Source of the DNA: Halomonas sp. TD01
GTDB taxonomy: Bacteria; Pseudomonadota; Gammaproteobacteria; Pseudomonadales; Halomonadaceae
Length of the DNA stretch: 64,000 nucleotides
Direction: 5' to 3'
NCBI RefSeq assembly: GCF_923868895.1
Contig: NZ_OV350343.1
Location: 2,480,001 to 2,544,000 of the forward strand
Shown here: piece by piece, positions 43,438 to 53,700 of the stretch
How the letters are laid out: each line of letters starts with the position of its first letter
How positions within the stretch are numbered: position 1 is the stretch's first letter
The notes under the pieces: model-generated
What the model was told of the DNA's origin: nothing
What the model saw: only the letters and a program-made list of their open reading frames with translations
Databases searched by the model: none
Translations under genes and position numbers: made by a program

Positions 43438-43707
43438 ATGTCACGCATTCAAATATGTTACTGCACACAGTGTCAGTGGTTGTTGCGCAGCGCTTGGTAT
43501 GCTCAAGAGCTTCTTTCAACCTTTGGCGAAAGCCTTGCAGAAGTTGCTCTGTCCCCCTCCCATGGTGGCACCTTTGAAATATGGTGCGACGAGACATTGC
43601 TGTGGGAAAGAAAACGCGATGGCGGCTTTCCGGATATCAAAGTTTTAAAGCAACGCGTGCGGGATAAGATCGAGCCAGCCCGAGATTTGGGGCATATCGA
43701 CCGATGA
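43438..43707 (+). CDS. Rdx/SelT-SelW-SelH family protein
   Basis: 89 residues with a thioredoxin-like fold; YCTQCQWLLRSAW carries the C-x2-C redox motif (Cys9 and Cys12) that replaces Cys-x2-Sec of selenoproteins. GGTFEIWCDETLLWERKRDGG is typical of the family. Likely a cytoplasmic redox protein of unknown substrate. Its stop overlaps the next start by four bases (ATGA). Confidence 0.88.
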   Translation: MSRIQICYCTQCQWLLRSAWYAQELLSTFGESLAEVALSPSHGGTFEIWCDETLLWERKRDGGFPDIKVLKQRVRDKIEPARDLGHIDR

Positions 43708-44582
43708 ACCAAGACCGTCAAGCCGTGCTGTATGGCCTTGGGGCCGTAGCGCTATGGTCGACAGTTGCTACCGCTTTTAAGGTCGCTCTTACCTGGATGA
43801 GCCCGCTTGAGTTGATGTGGCTCGCGGCCCTTGTGTCTTGGGCGTTCATGTTCGTGCTGGTGGTGAGGCAAGGGCATTTAAAAGAAGCCCTTCGCCATGG
43901 CTGGCGTACCGCAGCCTGGGCTGGGTTGATGAATCCTGTTGCCTACTATCTGGTGCTGTTTGCCGCTTACGACCGGCTGCCAGGCCAAGAAGCCATGGCA
44001 CTGAATTATACCTGGGCGCTGGCAATGGCGCTTCTGGCGGTGCCGATCCTAGGGCAGCGGCTCACAAGGATGGATGTAATTGCAGGACTTATTGCCTACG
44101 CAGGTGTTTGGGTAATAGCAACCCGCGGCAATGTCTTCAATGTTGTTTTCGCAGACCCACTTGGAGTCGTGTTTGCACTTGTCTCAACGCTTTTGTGGGC
44201 GCTCTACTGGCTGCTGAATGCGCGAGATGAGCGAGCGCCTTTAATCGCCCAATGGCAGAATTTTAGCGTCGGTTTGCCAGTGTTAACGTTGCTACTGTTA
44301 GTTGGCCCCGGACTCAACTGGCATGGCTGGCAAGCCCTAGGAGCGGGTATCTACGTCGGACTTTTCGAAATGGGGGTGGCGTTTATACTGTGGCAAATGG
44401 CGGTTCGAAAGGTGTCTCGCACGGCCAAGGTGTCTAATCTGATCTTTCTTTCGCCCCCGGTTTCCTTGCTGCTGCTCTATTTGGTGGTCGATGAGCCGCT
44501 GTTAGCATCCACGTTTGTCGGGTTAATGCTGATTCTACTGGGGCTAGCACTGCAGCAACTGCAGTCGAAGCCTAGTATTTGA
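43704..44582 (+). CDS. DMT-superfamily EamA transporter
   Basis: 292 residues with ten membrane helices and two EamA repeats (AVLYGLGAVALWSTVATAFK, then DPLGVVFALVSTLLWALYWL). Coupled to the Rdx gene by a four-base overlap, so the two may share a metabolic role. Substrate unknown. Confidence 0.88.
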   Translation: MNQDRQAVLYGLGAVALWSTVATAFKVALTWMSPLELMWLAALVSWAFMFVLVVRQGHLKEALRHGWRTAAWAGLMNPVAYYLVLFAAYDRLPGQEAMALNYTWALAMALLAVPILGQRLTRMDVIAGLIAYAGVWVIATRGNVFNVVFADPLGVVFALVSTLLWALYWLLNARDERAPLIAQWQNFSVGLPVLTLLLLVGPGLNWHGWQALGAGIYVGLFEMGVAFILWQMAVRKVSRTAKVSNLIFLSPPVSLLLLYLVVDEPLLASTFVGLMLILLGLALQQLQSKPSI

Positions 44583-44709
44583 TACCAAGCAAAAAGCTGC
44601 TAAGTAATGTTTTTTTAGGATTTGTATTGTAAAATTTTGTTAACTTTGGCTTCATAGCATCGGCTTTGCAGCTAATGCCATTAAATTAAGCTAGGTAAAT
44701 GCGCTAATT

Positions 44710-44752
44710 CGTATCACTGAGTCGTATCAATACTAATTAGTATGAGGTATTG
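44710..44752. promoter_or_regulatory. Palindrome cluster upstream of the type I secretion locus
   Basis: ATACTAATTAGTAT (44730-44743) is a perfect 14-bp palindrome; CGTATCA occurs twice (44710, 44723) before it and GTATTG follows (44747). It sits about 100 bases before the first T1SS gene in the 265-base gap (44583-44847), which otherwise holds no ORF. A likely operator cluster. Confidence 0.45.
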
Positions 44753-44847
44753 ACCAGAGGGCGAAGTAAAAAAGAGTCAAGGGTGCCCCAGGGTTGGTGG
44801 CGTTTAGCAGCTATTTCTTCAGCAGCGTAAATATTCATTAGGGATCT

Positions 44848-46320
44848 ATGGCGATGAAAGACGGTATTAAAACGACACTAAAAACTTTGTTTTTACAGCG
44901 CGCTATTCGACCGCTTACGGTCACTACTCTGGCTTGTCTTCCTCTCACTGTTTTGGCTCAGTCGTTACCAGCAACGCTTTACGCGCCTGGTACCACCGAT
45001 CTGTCGAGCACCATTCAACAAGCTATTGTTACCAATCCACAGGTAAATGCATCCTGGGCTAATTTTAGTGCCTCTGGAAGTGATATCCGAGTTGCCCAGG
45101 GCGGCTATTTGCCCTCGATTGATGTCAGCGCTGGTGTCGGCAGGCAAGATCAGCAAAATGATGGTCGCGGTAGTTACGATAGTGATTTTGCTGAGCTGAC
45201 CTTAACCCAAATGGTTTTCGATGGCTTTGCCACTCGCAGTGAAGTTGAGCGCTTAGATCGTGCTCGGTTAGTCGCCTATTTCGAACTTTTGGGTGCTAGT
45301 GAAGAAGTTGCCCTTGACGCTTTTCGTACCTATCTAGATGTGTTGCGCTATCGCGAGTTGGTAAGCTTAGCGCAGGATAACTACCGTGAACACCAGCGAG
45401 TATTTGCTCAGATTGAAGAGCGGGCACTTTCTGGTGCAGGGCGGGGGGTTGACCTTGAGCAGATTAGTGGCCGCTTAGCGTTGGCCGAATCAAACTTAAT
45501 GTCTGAAGCGTCAAACCTTCACGATGTTACTGCACGCTTCCAGCGAATTGTTGGTGCGCTGCCAGCCCAAAACATGACGCCCGCGCCGTCTCTTGCCGCT
45601 GAGTTGCCTACCGATGTCAGTCAAGCTATTGAGCTGGCGTTCCAGGGTAACCCTGAGTTTCATGCGGCGATTGAGAATATTGCCGTGCAACGCGCTGAGC
45701 GTGAGGGCGCTCGTGCTGCCTTTATGCCTCGCTTAGATATTCAAGGGCGCACAGGTACTAATAACCAAGATGATGCCGTTGGTGGTCGTCGTGATGAGCA
45801 CAGCATTCAGCTTGTCGCGAGCATGAACCTCTATCGCGGTGGCTCTGACTATGCTGCCTTCAATGCGGCTACCACAAGAATTGAAGAGGCTGATAGCCAG
45901 CGCGAAACGGCGTGCACCAATGTCAGACAAACAACTCAAATCGCCTATAACGATACGCAGCGCCTCAACGAGCAATTGGAATACTTAAACGAACACCGGC
46001 AGTCAATTGACCGTGTGCGTGGTGCTTATCAGCAGCAGTTTGATATTGGCCAGCGGACGCTTTTAGACGTACTGGACAGTGAGAACGAGTTTTTTGAAGC
46101 AAGCCGTGCCTATGCGAATGCGCAGTTTGACTTAACGCTGGCTCAAGCACGGACGCTGGCGGCGATGGGGCAGCTAATGCAAACCCTACAAGTCGCCCGT
46201 GATGATATTCCTAGTCTTGATGAGCTTGGCTATGAAGACATCTCTTCTCGTGCAGAGATGGCGTGCGCCGTCGATGGGCCGCGTGGTTTCACGCTTGAAG
46301 ACTTTACCCGTGGCATTTAG
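44848..46320 (+). CDS. lapE: TolC-family outer membrane protein of the T1SS
   Basis: 490 residues with a signal peptide (hydrophobic core PLTVTTLACLPLTVLA, cleavage near residue 36) and two outer-membrane efflux (OEP) repeats. LRYRELVSLAQDNYREH and QFDIGQRTLLDVLDSENEFF are characteristic of AggA/LapE-type proteins. It should form the trimeric outer membrane channel for the adhesin. Two ATGs at 44848 and 44854 are possible; AGGGATCT lies upstream. The symbol is by analogy to Pseudomonas. Confidence 0.9.
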   Translation: MAMKDGIKTTLKTLFLQRAIRPLTVTTLACLPLTVLAQSLPATLYAPGTTDLSSTIQQAIVTNPQVNASWANFSASGSDIRVAQGGYLPSIDVSAGVGRQDQQNDGRGSYDSDFAELTLTQMVFDGFATRSEVERLDRARLVAYFELLGASEEVALDAFRTYLDVLRYRELVSLAQDNYREHQRVFAQIEERALSGAGRGVDLEQISGRLALAESNLMSEASNLHDVTARFQRIVGALPAQNMTPAPSLAAELPTDVSQAIELAFQGNPEFHAAIENIAVQRAEREGARAAFMPRLDIQGRTGTNNQDDAVGGRRDEHSIQLVASMNLYRGGSDYAAFNAATTRIEEADSQRETACTNVRQTTQIAYNDTQRLNEQLEYLNEHRQSIDRVRGAYQQQFDIGQRTLLDVLDSENEFFEASRAYANAQFDLTLAQARTLAAMGQLMQTLQVARDDIPSLDELGYEDISSRAEMACAVDGPRGFTLEDFTRGI

Positions 46321-46426
46321 TGGCTGATGAGCGGCGGCCATTAGGTCGCCGCATTGTGGGCATGCCCACTGGTGAAACTTCAGTGAATGATTTTTCCGAC
46401 CAATTCATTAGGATGACGAGGCCTCA

Positions 46427-48604
46427 GTGACGCAACGTAAGCTGGAAGTATCTCGGACTGACCACGGCAGTGATCAGGAAAAACACGATGAGTTACTGGA
46501 GTGTTTAAAGGCAGTTGCTTCATATTATCAGCACGAAGTGTCATCAGAGGCCTTAAAAGCGGGCCTGCCTTTAGAGCAAGGGAAGTTAATTCCTTCTGTC
46601 TTTGGGCGAGCCGCCTCGCGAGCAGGGCTTACTGCGCATATTGTGAAAAGTAAGCTTTCGGGACTAAATCCTGCCCTATTTCCCGCAATTTTATTGCTGG
46701 AGCCGGGGCGTGCTTGTGTGTTGCTTGGGTTGGATCTCAAGCAGCAAAAAGCAAAAGTGATTTTTCCTGAGTTGTCAGAAGCTGACACGGAAGTATCACT
46801 AGAAGAACTTCACGCTGGTTACAGCGGTGAAGCCATCTATGTGCGTCCAAAATTTCGAGTTGATAGTGCCTCCGAACCGGGTGTTAAAAAACGCGGTGAC
46901 CAGCACTGGTTTTGGGGCGTTATTCGTGAAAATCGTCGTCTTTATCGCGACATCGTTTTAGGTTCAGTCGCGATCAATTTGTTCGCGCTGGCGATGCCGC
47001 TATTTGTGCTGAACGTTTATGACCGTGTCGTACCCAACCAGGCCACTGAAACACTCTGGGTGCTGGCAATCGGTATTTTTATCGTACTGTGCTTTGACCT
47101 AGCGTTACGCTTAATGCGTAGCAGCTTTGTTGATTTAGCAGCCAGTCGGGCAGACGTAAAACTCTCATCGTCTATTATGGCGAAAACGTTGGGGTTGCGC
47201 TTAGAGGAGCGGCCAGCGTCAACAGGTTCGTTTACCTCAACGCTTCAATCGTTTGAATCGGTGCGGGCGTTTATCGGCTCTGCAACCATTCTTGGCATAG
47301 TGGATTTGCCCTTTGTACTGCTTTTTGCGGCCATCATTGCACTGATCAACCCCTGGCTTGTCTTGCCAGTGCTCATAGGGATTGTTTTCGTGCTTTTATA
47401 TGCCCTTGCAGCACAAGGCAAGCTGCATGAGCTTTCACAAACGACTTGGGAGGTGGGTGCTCAACGTAACGCCTTATTAGTGGAGTCTGTTTCCCAATTA
47501 GAAAACGTTAAGGCGTTGCGAGCGGAAAGCCGTATTCAGCGACACTGGGAAAAAGCATCTGCTTTTCTATCCAGAACCGGGGCTCAGCTCAAAATGGTAA
47601 GCTCCTCGGTTTCAAGCGTTGCTCAGTGGGCTCAGCACAGCGTAGCTGTGTGCGTCATTATCATCGGGGTCTATCAAATTATTGAAGGCAACTTGACCCA
47701 AGGTGGGTTGATTGCTGCCTATATGCTTTCTTCTCGAGCGATGGCGCCTGTTAGCCAAGCGGCTGCTTTACTGGCTCAATATCATCAGTCCTCAACTGCC
47801 CTGGAATCTTTAAATGGCGTGATGGCCAAGAGCGTGGAACGCCATGAAGGCAAGGCTTACGTAGAAAAGCCCAGTTTTACCGGCAGCATCCGCTTAGAGA
47901 AAGTCACCTTGCGCTATCCCAATGAAGAAAGAGAGGCATTGCGTGATGTCTCGATTTCTATCAAAGCCGGTGAAAAAGTCGCGTTGCTCGGCCGTATTGG
48001 CTGTGGAAAATCATCGCTGAATAAGCTGGTACTTGGTTTTTATCAGCCCATATCCGGCGCGGTGCTGGTGGATGGCGTTGATATTCGTCAGCTAGATCCC
48101 CTCCAGCTTCGTCGTCATATTGGCTATGTACCTCAGGATGTCAGCCTGTTTGCTGGCACGCTGCGGGATAATATTGTCGCTGGTGGTGGAAACGACCGGG
48201 TTGATGACGAGGCGCTACTCAGAGCGATCGAAATTGCGGGTCTAGAATCATTGGTTAATAGCCATCCCAAAGGCGTTGATCTTGAGGTGGGTGAGCGAGG
48301 ACAGGCGCTTTCAGGCGGGCAAAAGCAAGCGGTAGCCATTGCAAGGGCTGTGGTGCAAGACCCACCAATATTACTGCTTGATGAGCCAACCAGTTCAATG
48401 GACAACGCCAGTGAGGAAGCGTTTAAAGCCAACCTAACGAATGTCGCGCCAGGGAAAACCATCCTCGTTGTCACTCATCGTACATCGCTGCTATCCCTCG
48501 TGGATCGCATCATTGTGATGGATGCTGGGAAAGTGGTGGCGGATGGTCCGCGCGATACGGTAGTTGAGGCATTGCGCAAAGGCCAGATCGGGAGGGCGTC
48601 ATAA
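46427..48604 (+). CDS. lapB: Type I secretion ABC transporter with C39-like domain
   Basis: 725 residues: an N-terminal C39 peptidase-like domain (1-140) of the non-cleaving kind, which recognises substrate without proteolysis; a six-helix membrane domain (160-450); and an ATPase domain with Walker A LLGRIGCGKSSL, LSGGQKQAVAIARA and ILLLDEPTSSMD. It powers export of RTX/Lap-type adhesins. GTG start with GAGG upstream. Its stop TAA overlaps the start of the HlyD gene (TAATG), implying translational coupling. Confidence 0.92.
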   Translation: MTQRKLEVSRTDHGSDQEKHDELLECLKAVASYYQHEVSSEALKAGLPLEQGKLIPSVFGRAASRAGLTAHIVKSKLSGLNPALFPAILLLEPGRACVLLGLDLKQQKAKVIFPELSEADTEVSLEELHAGYSGEAIYVRPKFRVDSASEPGVKKRGDQHWFWGVIRENRRLYRDIVLGSVAINLFALAMPLFVLNVYDRVVPNQATETLWVLAIGIFIVLCFDLALRLMRSSFVDLAASRADVKLSSSIMAKTLGLRLEERPASTGSFTSTLQSFESVRAFIGSATILGIVDLPFVLLFAAIIALINPWLVLPVLIGIVFVLLYALAAQGKLHELSQTTWEVGAQRNALLVESVSQLENVKALRAESRIQRHWEKASAFLSRTGAQLKMVSSSVSSVAQWAQHSVAVCVIIIGVYQIIEGNLTQGGLIAAYMLSSRAMAPVSQAAALLAQYHQSSTALESLNGVMAKSVERHEGKAYVEKPSFTGSIRLEKVTLRYPNEEREALRDVSISIKAGEKVALLGRIGCGKSSLNKLVLGFYQPISGAVLVDGVDIRQLDPLQLRRHIGYVPQDVSLFAGTLRDNIVAGGGNDRVDDEALLRAIEIAGLESLVNSHPKGVDLEVGERGQALSGGQKQAVAIARAVVQDPPILLLDEPTSSMDNASEEAFKANLTNVAPGKTILVVTHRTSLLSLVDRIIVMDAGKVVADGPRDTVVEALRKGQIGRAS

Positions 48605-48697
48605 TGGCGAAAAAAAACCACCTCCACGAGTGAGCAAAAAGGCTTTGAGGCCATTGGCCGATTTTCTGAGAAAGGGCAGAAGCCATTTCGCCCTTTT
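48604..48697 (+). other. Displaced N-terminus of the HlyD adaptor: frameshift at an A8 run
   Basis: An ATG at 48604, coupled to the lapB stop and preceded by GGGAGGG, reads only nine codons (MAKKNHLHE) before TGA. Just after it is an A8 run (48610-48617). Reading it as seven A gives MAKKTTSTSEQKGFEAIGRF and then EKGQKPFRPF (with Ser between), joining in frame the adaptor that otherwise begins at 48698. Either a homopolymer sequencing error or a slippage/phase-variable site. Confidence 0.8.
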
Positions 48698-50035
48698 ATG
48701 GATCGACTCTTTGCTCGCCGTGTCACATCTGCGCACCTCAGTCGTGATTGGGCGAGTGATACTGACTGGGCGCGTATGCAGCAAGAACCCATTCGTGCGC
48801 GGCTATTTCTCTACACTGTTTTATTAACCATCATTGTGCTGGTGGTTTGGGCATCGGTTGCTGCCATCGACGAAGTAACCCGTGGCGCGGGGCGCGTTAT
48901 TCCGGCAAGCCAATTGCAGCGCATTCAGTCGTTTGACGGCGGTGTGATAGAGCAGATCATGGTACGGGAAGGGCAGGTGGTCAGTGCTGGCGAAGTGTTA
49001 ATGCAAATTGACCCAACGCGGTTCGTTTCTGATTTTCGCGAAAACCGTGCTCAGCGTTTTGCACTTGAAGCACGCGCAGAACGGCTGCGGGCGTTAGCTG
49101 CTGGAACTGCATTTGAGCCTTCTGAAGAGCTGCGTCAAGAAGTGCCTAGTATCGTGATGCAGGAACGAGAAGTGTATGAAAGCCGCCGCGAAGAGCTACG
49201 CGAACAAGAAAACGTGCTCAACGATCGTATTCGGCAACGTCGAGAAGAACTTCGGGAAGCGCAGGCACGTCGTGATACTGCCCAGCGTGAAGCAAGTATG
49301 GCAGGGCAAGAGCTTAACTTAACTCGCCCACTACTCGCCTCAGGTGCTGTTTCAGAAGTTGAGGTATTGCGCTTACAGCGTGAAGTGTCGCGTGCCACTG
49401 GTGAGCGCAATCAAGCTGCCGCTGCTGTTTCACGTCTGGAAGCGGGAGTGGAAGAAGCGGAGGGGCAGTTACTTGAGCTAGGTGCCGAACGTAGAAGTGA
49501 GTGGCGAAATGAGCTTGCTCAGACGTTAGGAGACTTAAATGCACTTCAGCAGTCAGGCACTGGTCTTCAAGATAGAGTGCGACTTACCGAAATACGCTCA
49601 CCTGTCGATGGTGTGATTCAGCGTATTCATATCAATACGATTGGCGGAGTACTCCAGCCAGGCCAAGAAGTGTTGGATATTGTGCCCAGCGATGACCAGC
49701 TACTCGTTGAGGCACGCATTGCTCCCCAGGATATTGCTTTCCTTCACCCGGGGCAGCCAGCGACGATCAAACTCACTGCCTATGACTATGCCATTTACGG
49801 TGGCTTGCAGGCTGAGCTTGATCACATCAGCGCAGATACGATTACTGATGATGATGGCAATACGTTTTATTTGGTTCGTGTTCGCAGTTTGCAAGATGAA
49901 AGTATTGCTGAGCGCCTTCAGGTGATTCCAGGGATGACAGCACAGGTAGATATTGTGACAGGAAAAAGAACGGTCATGCAGTTCTTACTAAAACCTGTTT
50001 TAAGGGCGTGGCGAGATTCCATGGGGGAGCGCTAA
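48698..50035 (+). CDS. lapC: HlyD-family periplasmic adaptor of the T1SS
   Basis: 445 residues in the intact frame: one membrane helix (about residues 36-57), then two long coiled-coil segments, a lipoyl-like beta domain split around them and a C-terminal barrel (VIPGMTAQVDIVTGKRTVM). It bridges the ABC exporter and the TolC-like channel. The ATG at 48698 has no ribosome site; the true protein likely has about 31 more residues, restored by removing one A at 48610-48617. Stop overlaps the next ATG (TAATG). Confidence 0.88.
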   Translation: MDRLFARRVTSAHLSRDWASDTDWARMQQEPIRARLFLYTVLLTIIVLVVWASVAAIDEVTRGAGRVIPASQLQRIQSFDGGVIEQIMVREGQVVSAGEVLMQIDPTRFVSDFRENRAQRFALEARAERLRALAAGTAFEPSEELRQEVPSIVMQEREVYESRREELREQENVLNDRIRQRREELREAQARRDTAQREASMAGQELNLTRPLLASGAVSEVEVLRLQREVSRATGERNQAAAAVSRLEAGVEEAEGQLLELGAERRSEWRNELAQTLGDLNALQQSGTGLQDRVRLTEIRSPVDGVIQRIHINTIGGVLQPGQEVLDIVPSDDQLLVEARIAPQDIAFLHPGQPATIKLTAYDYAIYGGLQAELDHISADTITDDDGNTFYLVRVRSLQDESIAERLQVIPGMTAQVDIVTGKRTVMQFLLKPVLRAWRDSMGER

Positions 50036-50667
50036 TGAAACATTGGTTTGTAACAACGGATGGTAGCCTGAAGGCTCGCTGGGAAAGTGCTTTTCCTAAA
50101 AGTGTAGCCACCACGCCGAATAAAGTGTTGGATCAGGTGCAGTCGGGTGATGTGGTATGGCTGACAACGATGGTCGAAAACTGGGATGAGTTGATTCCGG
50201 CGGTAATCGCAAAAAAGGCGGTTGTGGTGTTGCTCAGCTATGCGCCTAATGATCGTGAGGCCCTGAAGGCGCTTGACCTTGGAGCGCGCGGATACGTGCA
50301 CACACTGGCGGCACCCGATGTACTTATCCAAGTGGCCCTTGTGGTTACCAATCAAGGGGTTTGGGTGGGGCAAGAGCTGCTTGCGAAAGTGATGGGCGGA
50401 ACATTTAAGGCACTGCAAAACCGCCAGAACGGTGAAGGGCATCAGCACAGTGAATATTTGAACTTGCTCACGGAGCGCGAGCGGGGGGTGGCGCTAGCGG
50501 TTGCCCGCGGGGCAACCAACAAAGAAGTCGCTCGCCAGTTAGACATCACTGAGCGTACGGTAAAAGCCCATCTAAGCGCCATATTTAAGAAGCTATCCGT
50601 TCGTGATCGCCTGCAGTTAATACTCAAGTTAGCACCTGTTGCTGAGCGCTTTTCAGAACGGCTCTAA
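50035..50667 (+). CDS. LuxR-family regulator with degenerate receiver
   Basis: 210 residues. The N-terminal half has a receiver-like alpha/beta fold, but where the phosphate-accepting Asp is expected the sequence reads DVVWLTTM, with no Asp there; KAVVVLLSYAPND and GARGYVHTLA are the later receiver strands. The C-terminus is a clear LuxR helix-turn-helix (LTERERGVALAVARGATNKE, TERTVKAHLSAIFKKL). Its position between exporter and adhesin suggests it regulates this locus. The start at 50035 has GGGGGAG. Confidence 0.88.
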   Translation: MKHWFVTTDGSLKARWESAFPKSVATTPNKVLDQVQSGDVVWLTTMVENWDELIPAVIAKKAVVVLLSYAPNDREALKALDLGARGYVHTLAAPDVLIQVALVVTNQGVWVGQELLAKVMGGTFKALQNRQNGEGHQHSEYLNLLTERERGVALAVARGATNKEVARQLDITERTVKAHLSAIFKKLSVRDRLQLILKLAPVAERFSERL

Positions 50668-50762
50668 TTGATATGTCTGAGTGTGAGCAGTGTTTCGAAA
50701 GGTTTTATACGTATTCGCTAAACTTCGGGCTTTTGCATTAGCCCATATTTTTGAGCAATTGA

Positions 50763-53700
50763 ATGCCCGATAATAAAAGCTCTTCACTGCTTGGCCCACT
50801 TCTACAAAGTAAGCAAGGCGCTGGGAAAGCTATACAGGCGGTTGACCTTGCGCATGCGTTGGATGGCATTGGCGAAACGGTGATGCCTATGTGGTTAAAC
50901 AAGCATGCACAGCCAGCAGAGTTTGCTCAGCTAATACTGATCTCGGCAAGCGATGGCTATGAGCGCGCACAAGTCGCCTCTGTGCAGCTTGATGTGAGCA
51001 GCTTGCAGGCAGGCAACTGGGCCGCGTTACTCCCCACGTTGAAAGAGGCATTGGAACGACTTGAGCGAAAGTTCCCGCATCCTTTGGTGTGGTGTCGGTT
51101 AGAGTGGCCTTTTGCGGTGCGCGAGTGGCATTGGCTGGCGCTAAAGCAAGAAATCAAACGCTATAAGCGCAACTATTTTCGTAGCGGCTTAGCCTATGTT
51201 GGCAAGAAACTTCCTCGACTCTTGCTAACGGAGATGGAACTTAACGCTAATGCCTGTTTGTACGCAGGGAATCAGGTTGCACATGCCGACGTCAACCAAG
51301 CTCATCTAGAGCGGTATATAAAAGCGCGTCATGGTTCAAGCCAGATGCCAGACTTTGCCGATGATATGCCGGTGTGGAGCTTTTCGACTACCGGCGTGTT
51401 TGTAGATGTTAGTGGCGAAAATGTTAGCGTGCATGCTCTGGATACTCAGCCGAGATGCTGGGGCAGGCGAAAAGTCCCACCTCTAACAGCGGTATCCACT
51501 GGGGAGCTAATCGCGCGCTCCACTCGCTTTTTAGGTAATCAGGTGAACGAAGATGGCCGCTATGTGTATGGCTATTTTCCCTGTTTTGACCGCCGCATTA
51601 ACACTTATAATTCATTACGCCACGCTAGTAGTACTTATGCCTTGTTGGAAGGTTATGAAGCCTGTGCGGAACAAGGGCTTTTAAGTAACGAGGAGCTCGG
51701 TGTATTACGCCAGCAGATTGCCAGCGCGCTTTCGGGCTTATGTTCCCAGTTCGTAATCCATCGCCAAGGCGCGGCCTATGTGGTGGATGCAGGCGACATT
51801 ATCAAACTGGGAGCCAACGCGGTCGCCATTCTTGCATTGGTGAAGTATCACCAGGTCACGGGGGACGATCGTTATGCTGGTCTGGCGGATGCACTGGCAT
51901 TAGGTATTTCGAGAATGCAGGAGACCGATGGTAGCTTTGTGCATGTGCTCAATGCTGAGGATTTATCGGTTAAGGAAAAGGCGCGGATCATTTATTACGA
52001 TGGCGAAGCCGCCTTTGCCCTAATGCGGCTTTACGATCATACCCGCGATAGTCGTTGGCTGGAGTGTGTGGTCAAAGCGTTTGACTACTTCATTGCTAAT
52101 GGACACGAAAACGCCCACGACCATTGGCTTGCGTATTGCTCAAATGAGTTGGTGGCATATCGTCCCGAACGTAAATATTTTGCGTTTGCAGTACGCAATA
52201 TAGCGGGCTATGTCGATTTTATTCACAAGCGGGCCACTACGTTTCCAACGTTGCTTGAGCTGTCGATGGCGTTTCATAAAACGTTACTCAAGCTGGAGAC
52301 ACGCCCAGGTTTGACCGATGTGCTGAACGGTTTTGATGTCAATGCGTTTTACCGTGCACTGCATGCCAGAGCGAACTATCTTCTGAATGGTTTTTTCTGG
52401 CCGGAAGTTGCTATGTACTTTAAGGCGCCGGCGACTATCGTGGATGGCTTTTTTATTCGTCATCACAGCTTTCGCGTAAGGATAGACGATGTAGAGCACT
52501 ACTTATCGGGGCTGGTGGCGTACCAGCAGATGCTGCGTGAGGCAAGCTATGCCAGTGTAAAGCCGCGAGTAGGGGATCGGCTGGACGCCAAGGCCATCGC
52601 CTCAGCAACCGGAGGAGTATGGGCATCAGTGCCGCCTAATGAGTGGCTGGCAAAAGGGCTATGCTGCTGGCCAAAATCTTTTCAGCCGGGGCAGGTGGTT
52701 GTCGCTCGGGGCAAGGAAATGGATAAAGGTTTTTTGCCATTTGCCGCGGTGAAATCTCTGGTGAGCAAAGGCGCTTCCGCAGTGCTTTGCGATGATAGCG
52801 AGGCGTATCGTGATATCGGCGTGCCCGTGTTGCAAGTTCCCGATGTGCGTGCAGCGACGCTGGCCATAGGGCAGTGGCAACGACGTTGTTATGCTGGTCG
52901 CGTTGTCGGCATTACCGGTAGTGCTGGTAAAACAACGGCAGTGGCGATGCTGGCTCATGTACTAAGCTACACCGGTGCAGTAGGGCAAACGCAAGGCAGT
53001 GCCAACCTGCCGATTGGTATTGCCTGGAACATTGCGACTATGCCGCAAGAAGCACGCTACTGGGTGGTTGAAATGGCCATCGGTTCCATGGCTCGCAATA
53101 CGGATCTTGCTCGCCCAGACGTCGCCATTATTACTAATATTGCGGCATCGCATCTGGTGTATCACCGCTCGCTGGACGAAATTGCCCGCAAGAAAGCGCT
53201 TATCTTTCAGAGTATGCCTCCCAATGGGGTCGCTATTCTCTATCGCGATATGCCTCAGTATACTTACCTGGCTGAGCAGGCGAGGCGCTATCACCTACAG
53301 GTGATTAGTTTTGGTGAACACCCTGACGCAGACATACGCATGCTGGAGTTTGCAGGGAATAGCGGGCGCATTATGTTTGATGGCACTGCATATGAACTCA
53401 GCATGGCTGCTGCTGGGCGTCATATGCTGCTGAATGCCATGGCGGTATTAGCCGTGGCCAGGCACGAACACCTACCTTTAGACATCATTATATCCCGCCT
53501 GACATCTTTTCAAGCGGTGGCAGGGCGAGGCGAGGTGCGGGCCATAGACTGCCAGGGGATGCCAATCACCCTGTACGATGAAACGTATAACGCCAATCCT
53601 TTATCGATGCGTATGGCGCTGGAGGCTTTCTCCGCACTCCCTGTGGATGTAGGTAAGAAGCTGTTAATCATTGGCGATATGCTTGAGCTTGGGTCAGAGG

